From the NCBI GenBank assembly GCA_024404115.1, contig JAKSQM010000011.1, positions 1-50,821 of the forward strand: DNA of 50,821 nt, given 5' to 3'. The first letter of the stretch is position 1; every line of letters starts with the position of its first letter. Shown here one piece after another: positions 41,040-48,709 of this stretch. A program made the position numbers and the translations under genes. The stretch is from Clostridia bacterium (GTDB taxonomy: Bacteria > Bacillota > Clostridia > Oscillospirales > Acutalibacteraceae). The notes under the pieces are model-generated. The model made no database searches, was not told the DNA's origin, and saw only the letters and a program-made list of their open reading frames with translations.

Positions 41040-42000
41040 TCGTATGGCAAATCATGAATATAATTCACCTTTTGTTAACACGGGGATGAACCCCGTGAGG
41101 GGGGGGACGGGCGGTCAGCGTGGGCGGCGTGGGTGTGGGTGGTGGTTGTGGGCGGTGGTTGTGGGTGGTGGTTGTGGGCGGTGGTTGTGGGTGGTGGTTG
41201 TGGGCGCAGATGTTGCCTTAATTTGGTTGATGAAATTTAGCGGCAACATCTGCACTCCTTTTATTAAGAAGTTGGGTTTGATGTGTGGTCGGGAGGATTG
41301 TTTGGCTTAAATCAAGCTGATTGTTGAATTTCGACAAACAATCCCTCAGTCTTTTTGCAGAGCAAAAATCCAGCTCCCTTTACACAAGGGAGCCGTTTTA
41401 TTGTGCAAATCAAGTATATTTGTACGATATTTTCTTAATTCATTTCGGGAGAAGCAAGTCCCTTCTCCTACGGTGTGCCATCCACTTCTTCACTATTCAC
41501 TACAACTTATTACTTCAAGTTACCCCTATAGTCAAAATCAAAGATTTTGCCACTTCCCCCAAGGGAAGCTTTTTTGTGCTGACATTCAAAGCGGGATGTC
41601 GAGGACGCCATCCTCTACAATTATAAATCGAAGCATATTACCAATTCTGGAAAAGCAAGTTTGAAATTGAGCATTAAATTGTTGCAATGCAAAGATGGCG
41701 AACACAGTTCGCCCCTACGATGTGCTGTACTGTTTATACTACAAAACATGCGAATTTGTGCAAAATTTTAAGAATAAATTGCCACGCTCGCAATGATAAA
41801 ACAATAAAATTCTACAAAATTTAAAGAGAACCCCTATCGTCAAAATCAAAGATTTTGCCACTTCCCCCAAGGGAAGCTTTTTTGTGCTGACATTCAAAGC
41901 GGGATGTCGAGGACGCCATCCCCTACAGGCTTTCACTTCTTCACTATTCATTATAACTTATTACTTCAAGTTCTACCCCCTCAGTCAGCCTCGCTGGACA
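41040..42000. repeat. Mosaic of short intergenic repeats, copy 5 (largest)
   Basis: This kilobase has no gene I can support. 41079-41442 repeats 524-797 of the left end, with the same palindromes (cacggggatgaaccccgtg and gcagatgttgcc..ggcaacatctgc) and the ccctcagtc/ccagctccc module. A ~100-bp direct repeat then occurs twice, at about 41520-41621 and 41826-41929, each with caaaatcaaagattttgcca and gcgggatgtcgaggacgcc. A gcgaac..gttcgc relative lies at 41698-41718 with one mismatch. Confidence 0.8.
41135..41199 (+). repeat. Five tandem copies of a 13-bp G/T-rich unit
   Basis: The unit is gtggg(t/c)ggtggtt, present five times in a row with strictly alternating t and c at position six. The corresponding place in the left-end copy (about 545-570) has no such expansion. 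The G runs could form quadruplexes on the plus strand. Confidence 0.9.
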
Positions 42001-42025
42001 GATTATCATATGAAGTGCAACACAT

Positions 42026-42058
42026 AAAAAAATAAAGGCAGGGTTTGTGCCCTGCCTT
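42026..42058 (-). terminator. Terminator after the aspartate kinase gene
   Basis: A perfect 9-bp stem aaggcaggg/ccctgcctt (42035-42043 and 42050-42058) is followed on the minus strand by a T-rich run. Confidence 0.9.
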
Positions 42059-42070
42059 CGTTATTTTTTA

Positions 42071-43276
42071 TTAGCCGAGGAATGCTTCGTGAACAGCTTC
42101 AACTGCTTTGTCGGCATCCTTAATGTCGATAAGAACTGAGATTTTGATTTCGCTTGTTGCGATCATCTGGATGTTGATGTCGTTATTATAAAGTGCCTCA
42201 AACATTGTTGATGCTGTGCCTGGGTGTGTTTCCATACCTGCGCCAACTACTGAAACCTTTGCAACATTTGTATCGCACTTGATTTCGATGTCTTCGCCAA
42301 CGAAGGGAAGCTCACGGAGTGATTCGATTGCAAGGTCTGCGTTATCCTTGCTTACTGTGAATGCGATGTCCTTTGTTTCATTTCTGCCAACTGACTGAAG
42401 AATGATGTCAACATTGATATTCTTTGAAGCAAGCTTGCTGAAAATCTTGAATGCTACGCCCGGAATATCATCAAGACCGATAAGTGAAATACGGGCAACC
42501 TGTGTATCTTTTGTAACGCCTCTTACGAGCATTTTTTCCATTTTTGTAACCTCCTTGACTATTGTTCCCGGAATAGGATTAAGGCTTGAAATTACCTCAA
42601 GCTCAACATTATATTTCTTTGCCATCTCTACTGAACGGTTATTAAGAACCTGTGCGCCCAGTGTTGCAAGCTCGAGCATTTCATCATATGTGATTTCCTT
42701 GAGCTTTTTGGCATTCTTAACTTTTCTTGGGTCTGCGGTGTAAACACCGTCAACATCTGTGAAAATCTGGCATTTATCAGCGTGAAGTGCGGCGGCAATT
42801 GCAACTGCGCTTGTGTCTGAACCGCCTCTGCCGAGGGTTGTTATGTTGTCCTTTGAGTTGATACCCTGGAAGCCTGCAACAACAACAATTTTACGCTCGC
42901 TAAGCTCTGTTTTAAGACGCTCTTTATGGATTGTCTTGATTCTTGCGGCTGAATAAACTGAGTTTGTTGAGAAGCCTGCCTGCCAGCCTAAAAGTGAAAC
43001 TGCGGGATAACCGAGGGACTGAATTGCCATTGCAAGAAGTGCGATTGAAATCTGCTCACCGCTTGAAAGAAGCATATCCATTTCTCTTTTGGAGCCGTTG
43101 GGGTTAATTTCTTTTGCTTTTGCAATAAGGTCATCTGTTGTGTCGCCCTGAGCGGAAACAACAACAACCACATCGTTGCCCTGTTTATATGTGTCTGTAA
43201 CGATTTTAGCAACGTTCATAACACGCTCGGCGTTGGCAACGGAGCTGCCGCCGAATTTCTGAACTATAAGACTCAT
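42071..43276 (-). CDS. lysC: Aspartate kinase
   Basis: The 401-aa enzyme phosphorylates L-aspartate, the first step to lysine, threonine and methionine. The N-terminal signature is VQKFGGSSVAN, the substrate region is GGSDTSAVAIAAAL, and two ACT regulatory domains fill the C terminus (TQVARISLIGLDDIPGVAF and VAKVSVVGAGMETHPGTASTM). It is the monofunctional Bacillus-type kinase expected to be feedback-regulated by lysine and/or threonine. A perfect AAGGAGG and ATG inside the gene could produce a separate beta subunit from residue 246. It lies 18 bases after hom in the same operon. Confidence 0.95.
   Translation of the reverse strand: MSLIVQKFGGSSVANAERVMNVAKIVTDTYKQGNDVVVVVSAQGDTTDDLIAKAKEINPNGSKREMDMLLSSGEQISIALLAMAIQSLGYPAVSLLGWQAGFSTNSVYSAARIKTIHKERLKTELSERKIVVVAGFQGINSKDNITTLGRGGSDTSAVAIAAALHADKCQIFTDVDGVYTADPRKVKNAKKLKEITYDEMLELATLGAQVLNNRSVEMAKKYNVELEVISSLNPIPGTIVKEVTKMEKMLVRGVTKDTQVARISLIGLDDIPGVAFKIFSKLASKNINVDIILQSVGRNETKDIAFTVSKDNADLAIESLRELPFVGEDIEIKCDTNVAKVSVVGAGMETHPGTASTMFEALYNNDINIQMIATSEIKISVLIDIKDADKAVEAVHEAFLG
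42539..42556 (-). promoter_or_regulatory. Internal ribosome site and start inside lysC (candidate beta subunit)
   Basis: On the minus strand AAGGAGG (42550-42556) lies eight bases before an in-frame ATG (42539-42541) within lysC. Translation from here would give a 156-aa protein (42071-42541) consisting only of the ACT region. In Bacillus subtilis the lysC gene makes alpha and beta subunits this way. Confidence 0.65.
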
Positions 43277-43294
43277 AAATATTTTCCTCTTTTA

Positions 43295-44533
43295 TTAGTA
43301 ATCTACAATTCTGATTTTTGAAAGGATGTCGATTGAACCGAGAGATGAAAGAACCTCTTCGATTTTGCATTCTTTGAGAACGGGTGTAACAAAAGCGATT
43401 TCGTTTTCGTCAGCAGACTCTTTCTCAATGAACTGAGCACCCTCGAAAGCAGAATCTATGCACTCTTTTGCGGCATCTTTATTATCTGCCTTAGCTCTGA
43501 TAAACATAGCTGTTTCAATTTCATTATAGTCAACAACATAGCCTGTGGTTCCGCTTTCCCAGCCATAATCCTTGCGTTTTTCAAGGTGCTGTGCGCAATC
43601 AATAACATCTGCAACAACTGCACTGGCTGTTGGGAGCTTGCCTGCGCCTCTGCCATAGAAAACAACATCGCCAACTGCGTCGCCTCTTACAAGGATAGCG
43701 TTGAAAACATCGTTTGTGCTTGCAAGCTGACTGCCGTTCTTAACAAAAGCAGGTGAAACAAGAGCTGAGATTTTATCGTCTGAAAGCTTCTTTGCTCTGC
43801 CGATAAGCTTAATAACGCCGCCCCATGCCTTTGCATACTCAACATCTGTAAGGCTGACCTTTGTGATGCCCTGCATATAAATATCTTCGGGGAAAACGTG
43901 CTTGCCGAAGCAGAGAGATGAAAGAATGCAGATTTTTCTGCCTGCGTCATGACCCTCAATATCTGCTGTGGGGTCTTTCTCTGCATAGCCATTATCCTGT
44001 GCGAGTTTAAGTGCATCCTCAAAGCTCATATTTTTATCAATCATCATTGTGAGGATGAAGTTTGTTGTGCCGTTAAGAATGCCTGCAACCTCTGTGATTC
44101 TGTTTGCGGCAAGGCACTGACCGATTGGGCGAAGAACGGGGATTCCGCCGCCTACGCTGGCCTCAAAGAGGAAGTTTACATTGTTTTCTTCTGCAAGCTT
44201 AATGAGAATATCGCCCTTTGCGGCAACAAGCTCTTTGTTTGAGGTAACAACGCTCTTTCCTTTCTGAAGGCATGATGAAACGAACTCAAATGCGGGGTGA
44301 AGTCCGCCCATGGTTTCAACAACCACCTTAATGTCGTCATCTTCAAGAATTTTGCTGAAATCTTTAATCATCAGCTTTTCGTTTACATCACCGGGGAAAT
44401 CACGCAAATCAAGGATATATTTAATATCAATACTTTCCTGACCTGCAGTTTTTGCGATGTTTGCCTGATTATTCATAATAACCTCTGCAACACCTGAGCC
44501 TACGGTGCCGTAACCCATAATAGCAATATACAT
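43295..44533 (-). CDS. hom: Homoserine dehydrogenase
   Basis: The 412-aa enzyme reduces aspartate semialdehyde to homoserine. It opens with the NAD(P)-binding MGYGTVGSGVAEV, and has SNKELVAAKGD, the catalytic region GILNGTTNFILTMM and the DPTADIEGHDAGRK motif. A C-terminal ACT-like domain (from about residue 335, MFIRAKADNKDAAKECID) would mediate feedback control by threonine. AGGAAGTG precedes the ATG. It is the first gene of the hom-lysC operon, behind a TTTATT/TATAAT promoter; no riboswitch or T-box fits in the short leader. Confidence 0.95.
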   Translation of the reverse strand: MYIAIMGYGTVGSGVAEVIMNNQANIAKTAGQESIDIKYILDLRDFPGDVNEKLMIKDFSKILEDDDIKVVVETMGGLHPAFEFVSSCLQKGKSVVTSNKELVAAKGDILIKLAEENNVNFLFEASVGGGIPVLRPIGQCLAANRITEVAGILNGTTNFILTMMIDKNMSFEDALKLAQDNGYAEKDPTADIEGHDAGRKICILSSLCFGKHVFPEDIYMQGITKVSLTDVEYAKAWGGVIKLIGRAKKLSDDKISALVSPAFVKNGSQLASTNDVFNAILVRGDAVGDVVFYGRGAGKLPTASAVVADVIDCAQHLEKRKDYGWESGTTGYVVDYNEIETAMFIRAKADNKDAAKECIDSAFEGAQFIEKESADENEIAFVTPVLKECKIEEVLSSLGSIDILSKIRIVDY

Positions 44534-44567
44534 TTTTTCACTTCCTTAATAGAAATATTAACAAGGT

Positions 44568-44596
44568 ATTATATCATTGTTTTTGATGATAATAAA
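44568..44596 (-). promoter_or_regulatory. Promoter of the hom-lysC operon
   Basis: On the minus strand TTTATT (44591-44596) and TATAAT (44568-44573) are separated by 17 bases. The -35 box is weak. Confidence 0.6.
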
Positions 44597-44630
44597 GTGT
44601 TTTATGCAAAAAAATCTAAAATTTTGCAAA

Positions 44631-45305
44631 TTATTTTTTAATATATGCCTCTAATCTGTAAATCGGCATACCCATTGAGGCAAATCGGTTTTCATATTCT
44701 GTTACGATGTTGTCTTCCATACCGCTGTTGTGCAGGTCAAGAGAGATATTTTTAAGGGCAAAGCCATTCTCTGTGAAAGACTGGAGAGAAAATTCAAAAA
44801 AGTGCATATTATCGGTTTTCTGATGAATTTCTGCGCCCTCTGCCATAAGTGGCTTATAAATATCAAGAAAACGCTTATGTGTGAGCCTGTGCTGGGCATA
44901 CTTACCCTTGGGGAAAGGACAGGAGAAGTTGAGATAAATGCGCTCAACTGCACCGTCTGGGATATATTTTGGCAGATACTCTGCCATACCTTTTATAAAG
45001 TAAAGATTTTTTATTTCCTGCTCCAGTGCCTTTTCGCAAGCCTGAACAATAACATTGCCGTATTTTTCAACAGCGATTACATTATATTCGGGGTGTGCCT
45101 TTGCAAATTCGCAGGCAAACTGACCTTTGCCGCAACCTATTTCAAGAATTATTGGATTGGTGTTGCCGAAAATCTTTTCAAAATCAAGATATTCTTTCTT
45201 TTTGGCGGCTTCAACAAAGTTAAGCTCGTCAGAATAAATTGTGAAAAGATTGCTTTTACACTCGTCAAGACGCTTTTCCAGATTCTTTTTTCTTCTCATT
45301 CTCAT
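44631..45305 (-). CDS. trmB: tRNA (guanine-N7)-methyltransferase
   Basis: The 224-aa protein is TrmB, which puts m7G at position 46 of tRNAs. It begins MRMRRKKNLEKRLDE, has the SAM motif ILEIGCGKGQFACEFA and the C-terminal TEYENRF (a variant of the usual TEYExKF). The catalytic-motif region normally reading NFSDPWPK is NFSCPFPK here: Cys129 replaces the conserved Asp and Phe131 replaces Trp. This should affect tRNA methylation unless the subgroup uses another residue. GAGG lies nine bases before the ATG; the ATG two codons later is an alternative. It diverges from the Cdd1 gene over a short shared promoter region. Confidence 0.9.
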   Translation of the reverse strand: MRMRRKKNLEKRLDECKSNLFTIYSDELNFVEAAKKKEYLDFEKIFGNTNPIILEIGCGKGQFACEFAKAHPEYNVIAVEKYGNVIVQACEKALEQEIKNLYFIKGMAEYLPKYIPDGAVERIYLNFSCPFPKGKYAQHRLTHKRFLDIYKPLMAEGAEIHQKTDNMHFFEFSLQSFTENGFALKNISLDLHNSGMEDNIVTEYENRFASMGMPIYRLEAYIKK

Positions 45306-45324
45306 AATTTAAACCTCTAAAGTA

Positions 45325-45353
45325 TTGAAAATTTATTATATCAATGATAAAAT
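45325..45353 (+). promoter_or_regulatory. Promoter of the Cdd1 gene
   Basis: TTGAAA (45325-45330) and TAAAAT (45348-45353) are separated by 17 bases. A TATAAT for trmB on the other strand lies in the same stretch, so the promoters overlap. Confidence 0.65.
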
Positions 45354-45396
45354 ATATAAAAATTCGACCGAAATGTCAAGAGTCGGAGGCACGAGA

Positions 45397-45735
45397 ATGT
45401 TATTTTTTAAAGGCAAAGGCGTAAAAAAAACAGAAATACTTGAAAAAATTCCAGGTGTTGAGCCAGAATGTGCAATAAGGCTTAAAGAGCTGGGCTACAC
45501 AAGCGTTAGCCAGTTGAAGAAAAAAGACGCAGAAGAGATGTATTATAAGGTGTGCATTGACAACGGCTCGCCTGTTGATAAGACCTTGCTTTATCAGTTC
45601 CGCTGTGCAATTTATTATGCAACGGTCAAGCAGGCTGACCCTAAAAAGCTTCACTGGTGGTACTGGAAAGATTCAAATGCCAACAACTCTGTTTTAAGCG
45701 ATGAAGAGCTTATAAAAATTTATGAGGAAGTTTGA
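45397..45735 (+). CDS. Cdd1 family helix-hairpin-helix protein
   Basis: The 112-aa product matches the Cdd1 (PF11731) family of small helix-hairpin-helix proteins often labelled pathogenicity-locus proteins, without a known biochemical role. Signatures are LEKIPGVEPECAIRLKELGY (the HhH motif), EEMYYKVCIDNGSPVDKTLL, YQFRCAIYYA and LHWWYWKDS. I set the start at ATG 45397, with GGAGG upstream, because the long N-terminal extension of the frame has no ribosome site. It is followed four bases later by the CelD-like gene, so the two are likely coupled. Confidence 0.85.
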   Translation: MLFFKGKGVKKTEILEKIPGVEPECAIRLKELGYTSVSQLKKKDAEEMYYKVCIDNGSPVDKTLLYQFRCAIYYATVKQADPKKLHWWYWKDSNANNSVLSDEELIKIYEEV

Positions 45736-45738
45736 TTT

Positions 45739-46800
45739 ATGGAAAGATTTGTTAAGCTTTTTAATGATATTGACGATGTTAAGGACATCTGGAAAAGCGT
45801 TTTTGCAAGCGGCAATGATATGACAATTTTTCAGTCGTTCCAGTGGAACAAAAATCTTGCTGAATGTTTTAAGTCTGACATCACTTTGCGTTTACGATAC
45901 GGCATAAGATATTTTGTGTGCTGCTGCGACGAAAAGCCAACTGTTATCGCTCCCCTGCTTCTGCCCAACAACAAGCTTAACCCTGAAACATTTGTGCAGA
46001 TTCTCGGTCAGGACAGCGGCATTGGCAGCCTTAACTTTATTTATGGTGATGAGGCAACTGACGAAGATTTCAGCTTTTTAATTGGATTTATCACAAGCAC
46101 ATACGGCAGCACGCTTCGCATTGGCAGGCTCAAAAGCGACACTAAATTCAGCCGTTTTCTTTCTGAATTTGAAAGTGCTGAAAAGTCAGAGGAAAATGTG
46201 TGCGTAAGGTGCAGGATTCCCGAAACGGCGGAGGAAAATTATAATAATCTTGACGAAAGCGCAAAGGAAATTGCAGACAAAATTGAAAGCAATGAAATAA
46301 AGGCGAATGTTGAAATTTATTACAGCTATGATTTTGGTGAAGCCGAAAAAGAAACGATAAAATCTCTCGGTGAAAGCACTGAGGAAGTCAAGGGCGCAAA
46401 GGCATTTTTTAAGAAAATAACATCACTTAAAAAGGTGAAAGACCCTGTGATGAATTTTTCTCGCAATGACGAATTTGTTTATGCAAAAATGGTGGTTGAG
46501 GGCGTACTTGCTGGCTACATTTTTGGTGTGGCAGACGGCAAAGGCAATTGCAGTATTCTCACGCTGAAAGTGAAAAATGAATATAGCCAGTATCAGCCAG
46601 AGTGCATTATGATTTATGAATTTATAAAAAATGCCATTGAAAATGAAAGCTTTGAAACGATTGATTTTTGTGGAGAGGCAGACGGATTTGAAATTGAGGA
46701 TTTCGGCAAAGCGGAAGAATTTATGAGCGTTGAATACAAAATCAAAGCAATGGCAAACCAGCCAGAGGAAATCATTGAAAAGGCAATTGAAGAGGAATAA
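45739..46800 (+). CDS. GNAT-fold protein, CelD/FemAB-like, divergent
   Basis: The 353-aa protein resembles the double-GNAT acetyltransf_6 (CelD/BcsL-like or FemAB-type) proteins. The N-terminal ASGNDMTIFQSFQWNKNLAE parallels the start of the protein at 47030-48112 (QGSEMTVFQQYIWYYGLNE). Later it has MVVEGVLAGYIFGVADGKG and YEFIKNAIENESFETIDF where a second GNAT-like domain would be. Its middle is highly acidic and lacks the usual catalytic region, so it is a divergent paralogue. It follows Cdd1 by four bases. Confidence 0.65.
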   Translation: MERFVKLFNDIDDVKDIWKSVFASGNDMTIFQSFQWNKNLAECFKSDITLRLRYGIRYFVCCCDEKPTVIAPLLLPNNKLNPETFVQILGQDSGIGSLNFIYGDEATDEDFSFLIGFITSTYGSTLRIGRLKSDTKFSRFLSEFESAEKSEENVCVRCRIPETAEENYNNLDESAKEIADKIESNEIKANVEIYYSYDFGEAEKETIKSLGESTEEVKGAKAFFKKITSLKKVKDPVMNFSRNDEFVYAKMVVEGVLAGYIFGVADGKGNCSILTLKVKNEYSQYQPECIMIYEFIKNAIENESFETIDFCGEADGFEIEDFGKAEEFMSVEYKIKAMANQPEEIIEKAIEEE

Positions 46801-46847
46801 GAAATAAGTAACACGGCTGGATTGTCGAATTTAGATGCAGAAAGCGT

Positions 46848-46901
46848 TTTCTTCGCTCCGAAGCTATATGCGATACTGCAAGTGGGCGAAAAAACGCTTA
46901 G
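46848..46901 (+). other. Strong long-loop hairpin of unknown role
   Basis: agcgttttcttcgc pairs with gcgaaaaaacgct around a ~27-base loop (46848-46901), just after the CelD-like gene. It is too far from a T run to be an ordinary terminator. Confidence 0.4.
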
Positions 46902-46940
46902 AAAAGCAAAACCAATTTGAATGATATTTCACAATAAAAC

Positions 46941-46990
46941 AAAGATGGTCTTAAACAGTAAAATTTTACTTTTAAAACCATCTTTTTCTT
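46941..46990. terminator. Shared terminator of two convergent GNAT-fold genes
   Basis: A 9-bp stem aaagatggt/accatcttt (46941-46949 and 46977-46985) has an inner gtaaaa/ttttac stem and T-rich flanks. It serves the plus gene ending at 46800 and the minus gene ending at 47030. Confidence 0.75.
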
Positions 46991-47029
46991 TTTTTACTTT
47001 TCGGTCTGCGCTAAAGGCGGCAATCCCTT

Positions 47030-48112
47030 TTATATTTTGTAATTGTGGAGATAATGCTCAGTTCCGCCAAGCTCGTATTTATGGCGTTCTGTGCCTCTTG
47101 ACATATCGGTTACAACTGTTGTGCCTTTGCCGTCTGCATAAAGAATATCTCTGAAATATCTGAAATATGCTGTTCTGCCAGGGGTATAGTAGCTAAACTC
47201 CTCATCAAAGCAAACGATAATGTTTCGCCACATATTTTCGTTCTCCATAATGCCATAGATGAAGCCGATTTTTTGTGTGCCGTGGAAAATGCCTATCATA
47301 TAGCTGTCTTTGTTATTGACCATATTATAGGTGATGTAATTGAATTTATGAAGTCCCTCTTTAAGGTTATCGTTATATTTTTTGTTATACACCTTATAAA
47401 CAGTGTCTTTCAAGCCGTCTTTTTTAAGGTTGATTGTGTTCTTTTTCTGTGAACGGCCAAGATAAATTGAGAAAAATTCATCTGCATCCTGCTGTGAAAC
47501 GGTGTTAAGCTCTTCAATATGAATTTCCATACCCGTTTTGTTTTCACGGTTAAATGCCTTGCGGATATTCTGACGGGAATATTTTGTCATTGTTTTGTGG
47601 AATTCCTCAAAGCTGTCATGCGGAAGAGTCTGCACACAAATTGTTTCGCTGATTTTTTTATCGCCGTAATTCTCTGCAAGGAATTTATTAAACAAATTTT
47701 CTTCTTTAACAAAATTGAAATGAATAGGAAGCCCCTTATATTTCTTTTTTAATTCGTCAATAACAGCCTCGGCACATTCACTGTCAAAATCCTTATAAAT
47801 AAAGTTAAGGTAATCGGTGAAGCTCCACTGACCCACCATATAAATGCCTTTTTCTATGCCAATGCCTTTATACTCAAAGCCGTGCTTTTTAACATGGATT
47901 GGCGCAATAAGCTTTGGCTCGCCGTCTTTATAAACAACATAATATTCAGCCTTTTCACTGCCCTTGAAGCACTTTTTAGCATACTGCTCATTAAGTCCGT
48001 AATACCAGATATACTGCTGAAAAACGGTCATCTCGCTTCCCTGCTGAAGAGAAGTCCACACATCCTTCAGGCTTTCAAATTCACTGCTTTCAAAAACTTT
48101 AATTTCCGTCAT
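47030..48112 (-). CDS. GNAT family acetyltransferase, CelD/BcsL-like
   Basis: The 360-aa protein is a CelD-like member of the acetyltransf_6 (PF13480) group, associated with exopolysaccharide and cell-wall modification. The central YSRQNIRKAFNRE segment is the typical (R/K)xNIRKA motif and precedes the active GNAT-like domain (GIFHGTQKIGFIYGIM, TAYFRYFRDILYADGK). The substrate is unknown. It is the last gene of a three-gene operon behind a GNAT and a GINT1-like gene; AAGGAG overlaps the intergenic gap of 11 bases. Confidence 0.8.
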   Translation of the reverse strand: MTEIKVFESSEFESLKDVWTSLQQGSEMTVFQQYIWYYGLNEQYAKKCFKGSEKAEYYVVYKDGEPKLIAPIHVKKHGFEYKGIGIEKGIYMVGQWSFTDYLNFIYKDFDSECAEAVIDELKKKYKGLPIHFNFVKEENLFNKFLAENYGDKKISETICVQTLPHDSFEEFHKTMTKYSRQNIRKAFNRENKTGMEIHIEELNTVSQQDADEFFSIYLGRSQKKNTINLKKDGLKDTVYKVYNKKYNDNLKEGLHKFNYITYNMVNNKDSYMIGIFHGTQKIGFIYGIMENENMWRNIIVCFDEEFSYYTPGRTAYFRYFRDILYADGKGTTVVTDMSRGTERHKYELGGTEHYLHNYKI

Positions 48113-48123
48113 ATCTATACTCC

Positions 48124-48708
48124 TTAAACGGTATTGCCGTATTTTTTTATAATTTCACTGAATCCGCAAAATGTTTTGTGGCTCATTTCACCAAAATCTC
48201 GGTAGCCAGCTTTTTTGATTGCATTTTTGCTGGCAGGGTTTGTATCATAGGCATAAATTATAGAATACTCCTTGCCGTTTTTTAATGCAACAAGCCTTAA
48301 TAAATCGTAATAAAAGCCTTTTCTTCTCTGCTCAGGGTTTGCAAAATAATGGTAAAGCACCGCCGCATTTTCGGGGATTTTTGAGCTTGCATCAATTTCA
48401 AGCACATAAAAATCACGGCTCGCTGTGGTGAACCATCCCCAACAGCCCCACACATCGCCCTCGGCAATAAGGCAGAAGCAATCGCCCATATTAAAGCGTT
48501 CCTCTGCATTGGCATCCGGCACAGTGAAGCTGAATTTTTTGCAGATTTCATTGAAATCGTCAATATTTCTGACAATAAAAAAGCTTCGGTTTTCTGAAAT
48601 ATTTTCAACATTTACATCGTCTTTTTTTAATGCAAAAAAGTTCTGAATATTTTTGTATCTGCAAAGATAAAGGCTGATGGAGTCTTTTATTTTTTCTTTT
48701 AAAATCAT
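48124..48708 (-). CDS. GNAT family N-acetyltransferase
   Basis: The 194-aa protein has a C-terminal GNAT domain: DFYVLEIDASSKIPENAAVLYH, then FANPEQRRKGFYYDLLRLVA, where QRRKGFY is the acetyl-CoA loop, and NPASKNAIKKAGYRDFGE. The N-terminal ~90 residues are less typical and include NMGDCFCLIAEGDVWGCWGWF. It starts one base after the stop of the GINT1-like gene, so these are coupled. Together with the CelD-like gene this suggests N-acyl modification of a sugar or lipid-linked precursor. Confidence 0.8.
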   Translation of the reverse strand: MILKEKIKDSISLYLCRYKNIQNFFALKKDDVNVENISENRSFFIVRNIDDFNEICKKFSFTVPDANAEERFNMGDCFCLIAEGDVWGCWGWFTTASRDFYVLEIDASSKIPENAAVLYHYFANPEQRRKGFYYDLLRLVALKNGKEYSIIYAYDTNPASKNAIKKAGYRDFGEMSHKTFCGFSEIIKKYGNTV

Positions 48709-48709
48709 A

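Noticed and set aside
41135-41199. Possible CRISPR array
   Set aside because: The units are 13 bp and directly adjacent with no unique spacers, and no cas gene is present. The 183-bp coding array and the FIVAR repeats were excluded for the same reason.
41044-41310. Trp/Gly-rich 88-codon frame
   Set aside because: It translates the 13-bp G/T repeat and the mosaic modules; there is no ribosome site.
44534-44630. Lysine riboswitch or T-box before hom
   Set aside because: The leader between promoter and start is only about 40 bases, too short for either element.
44730-45320. 196-codon plus-strand frame opposite trmB
   Set aside because: Antisense to a well-supported methyltransferase gene, Cys/Phe-rich product with no domain, no ribosome site.
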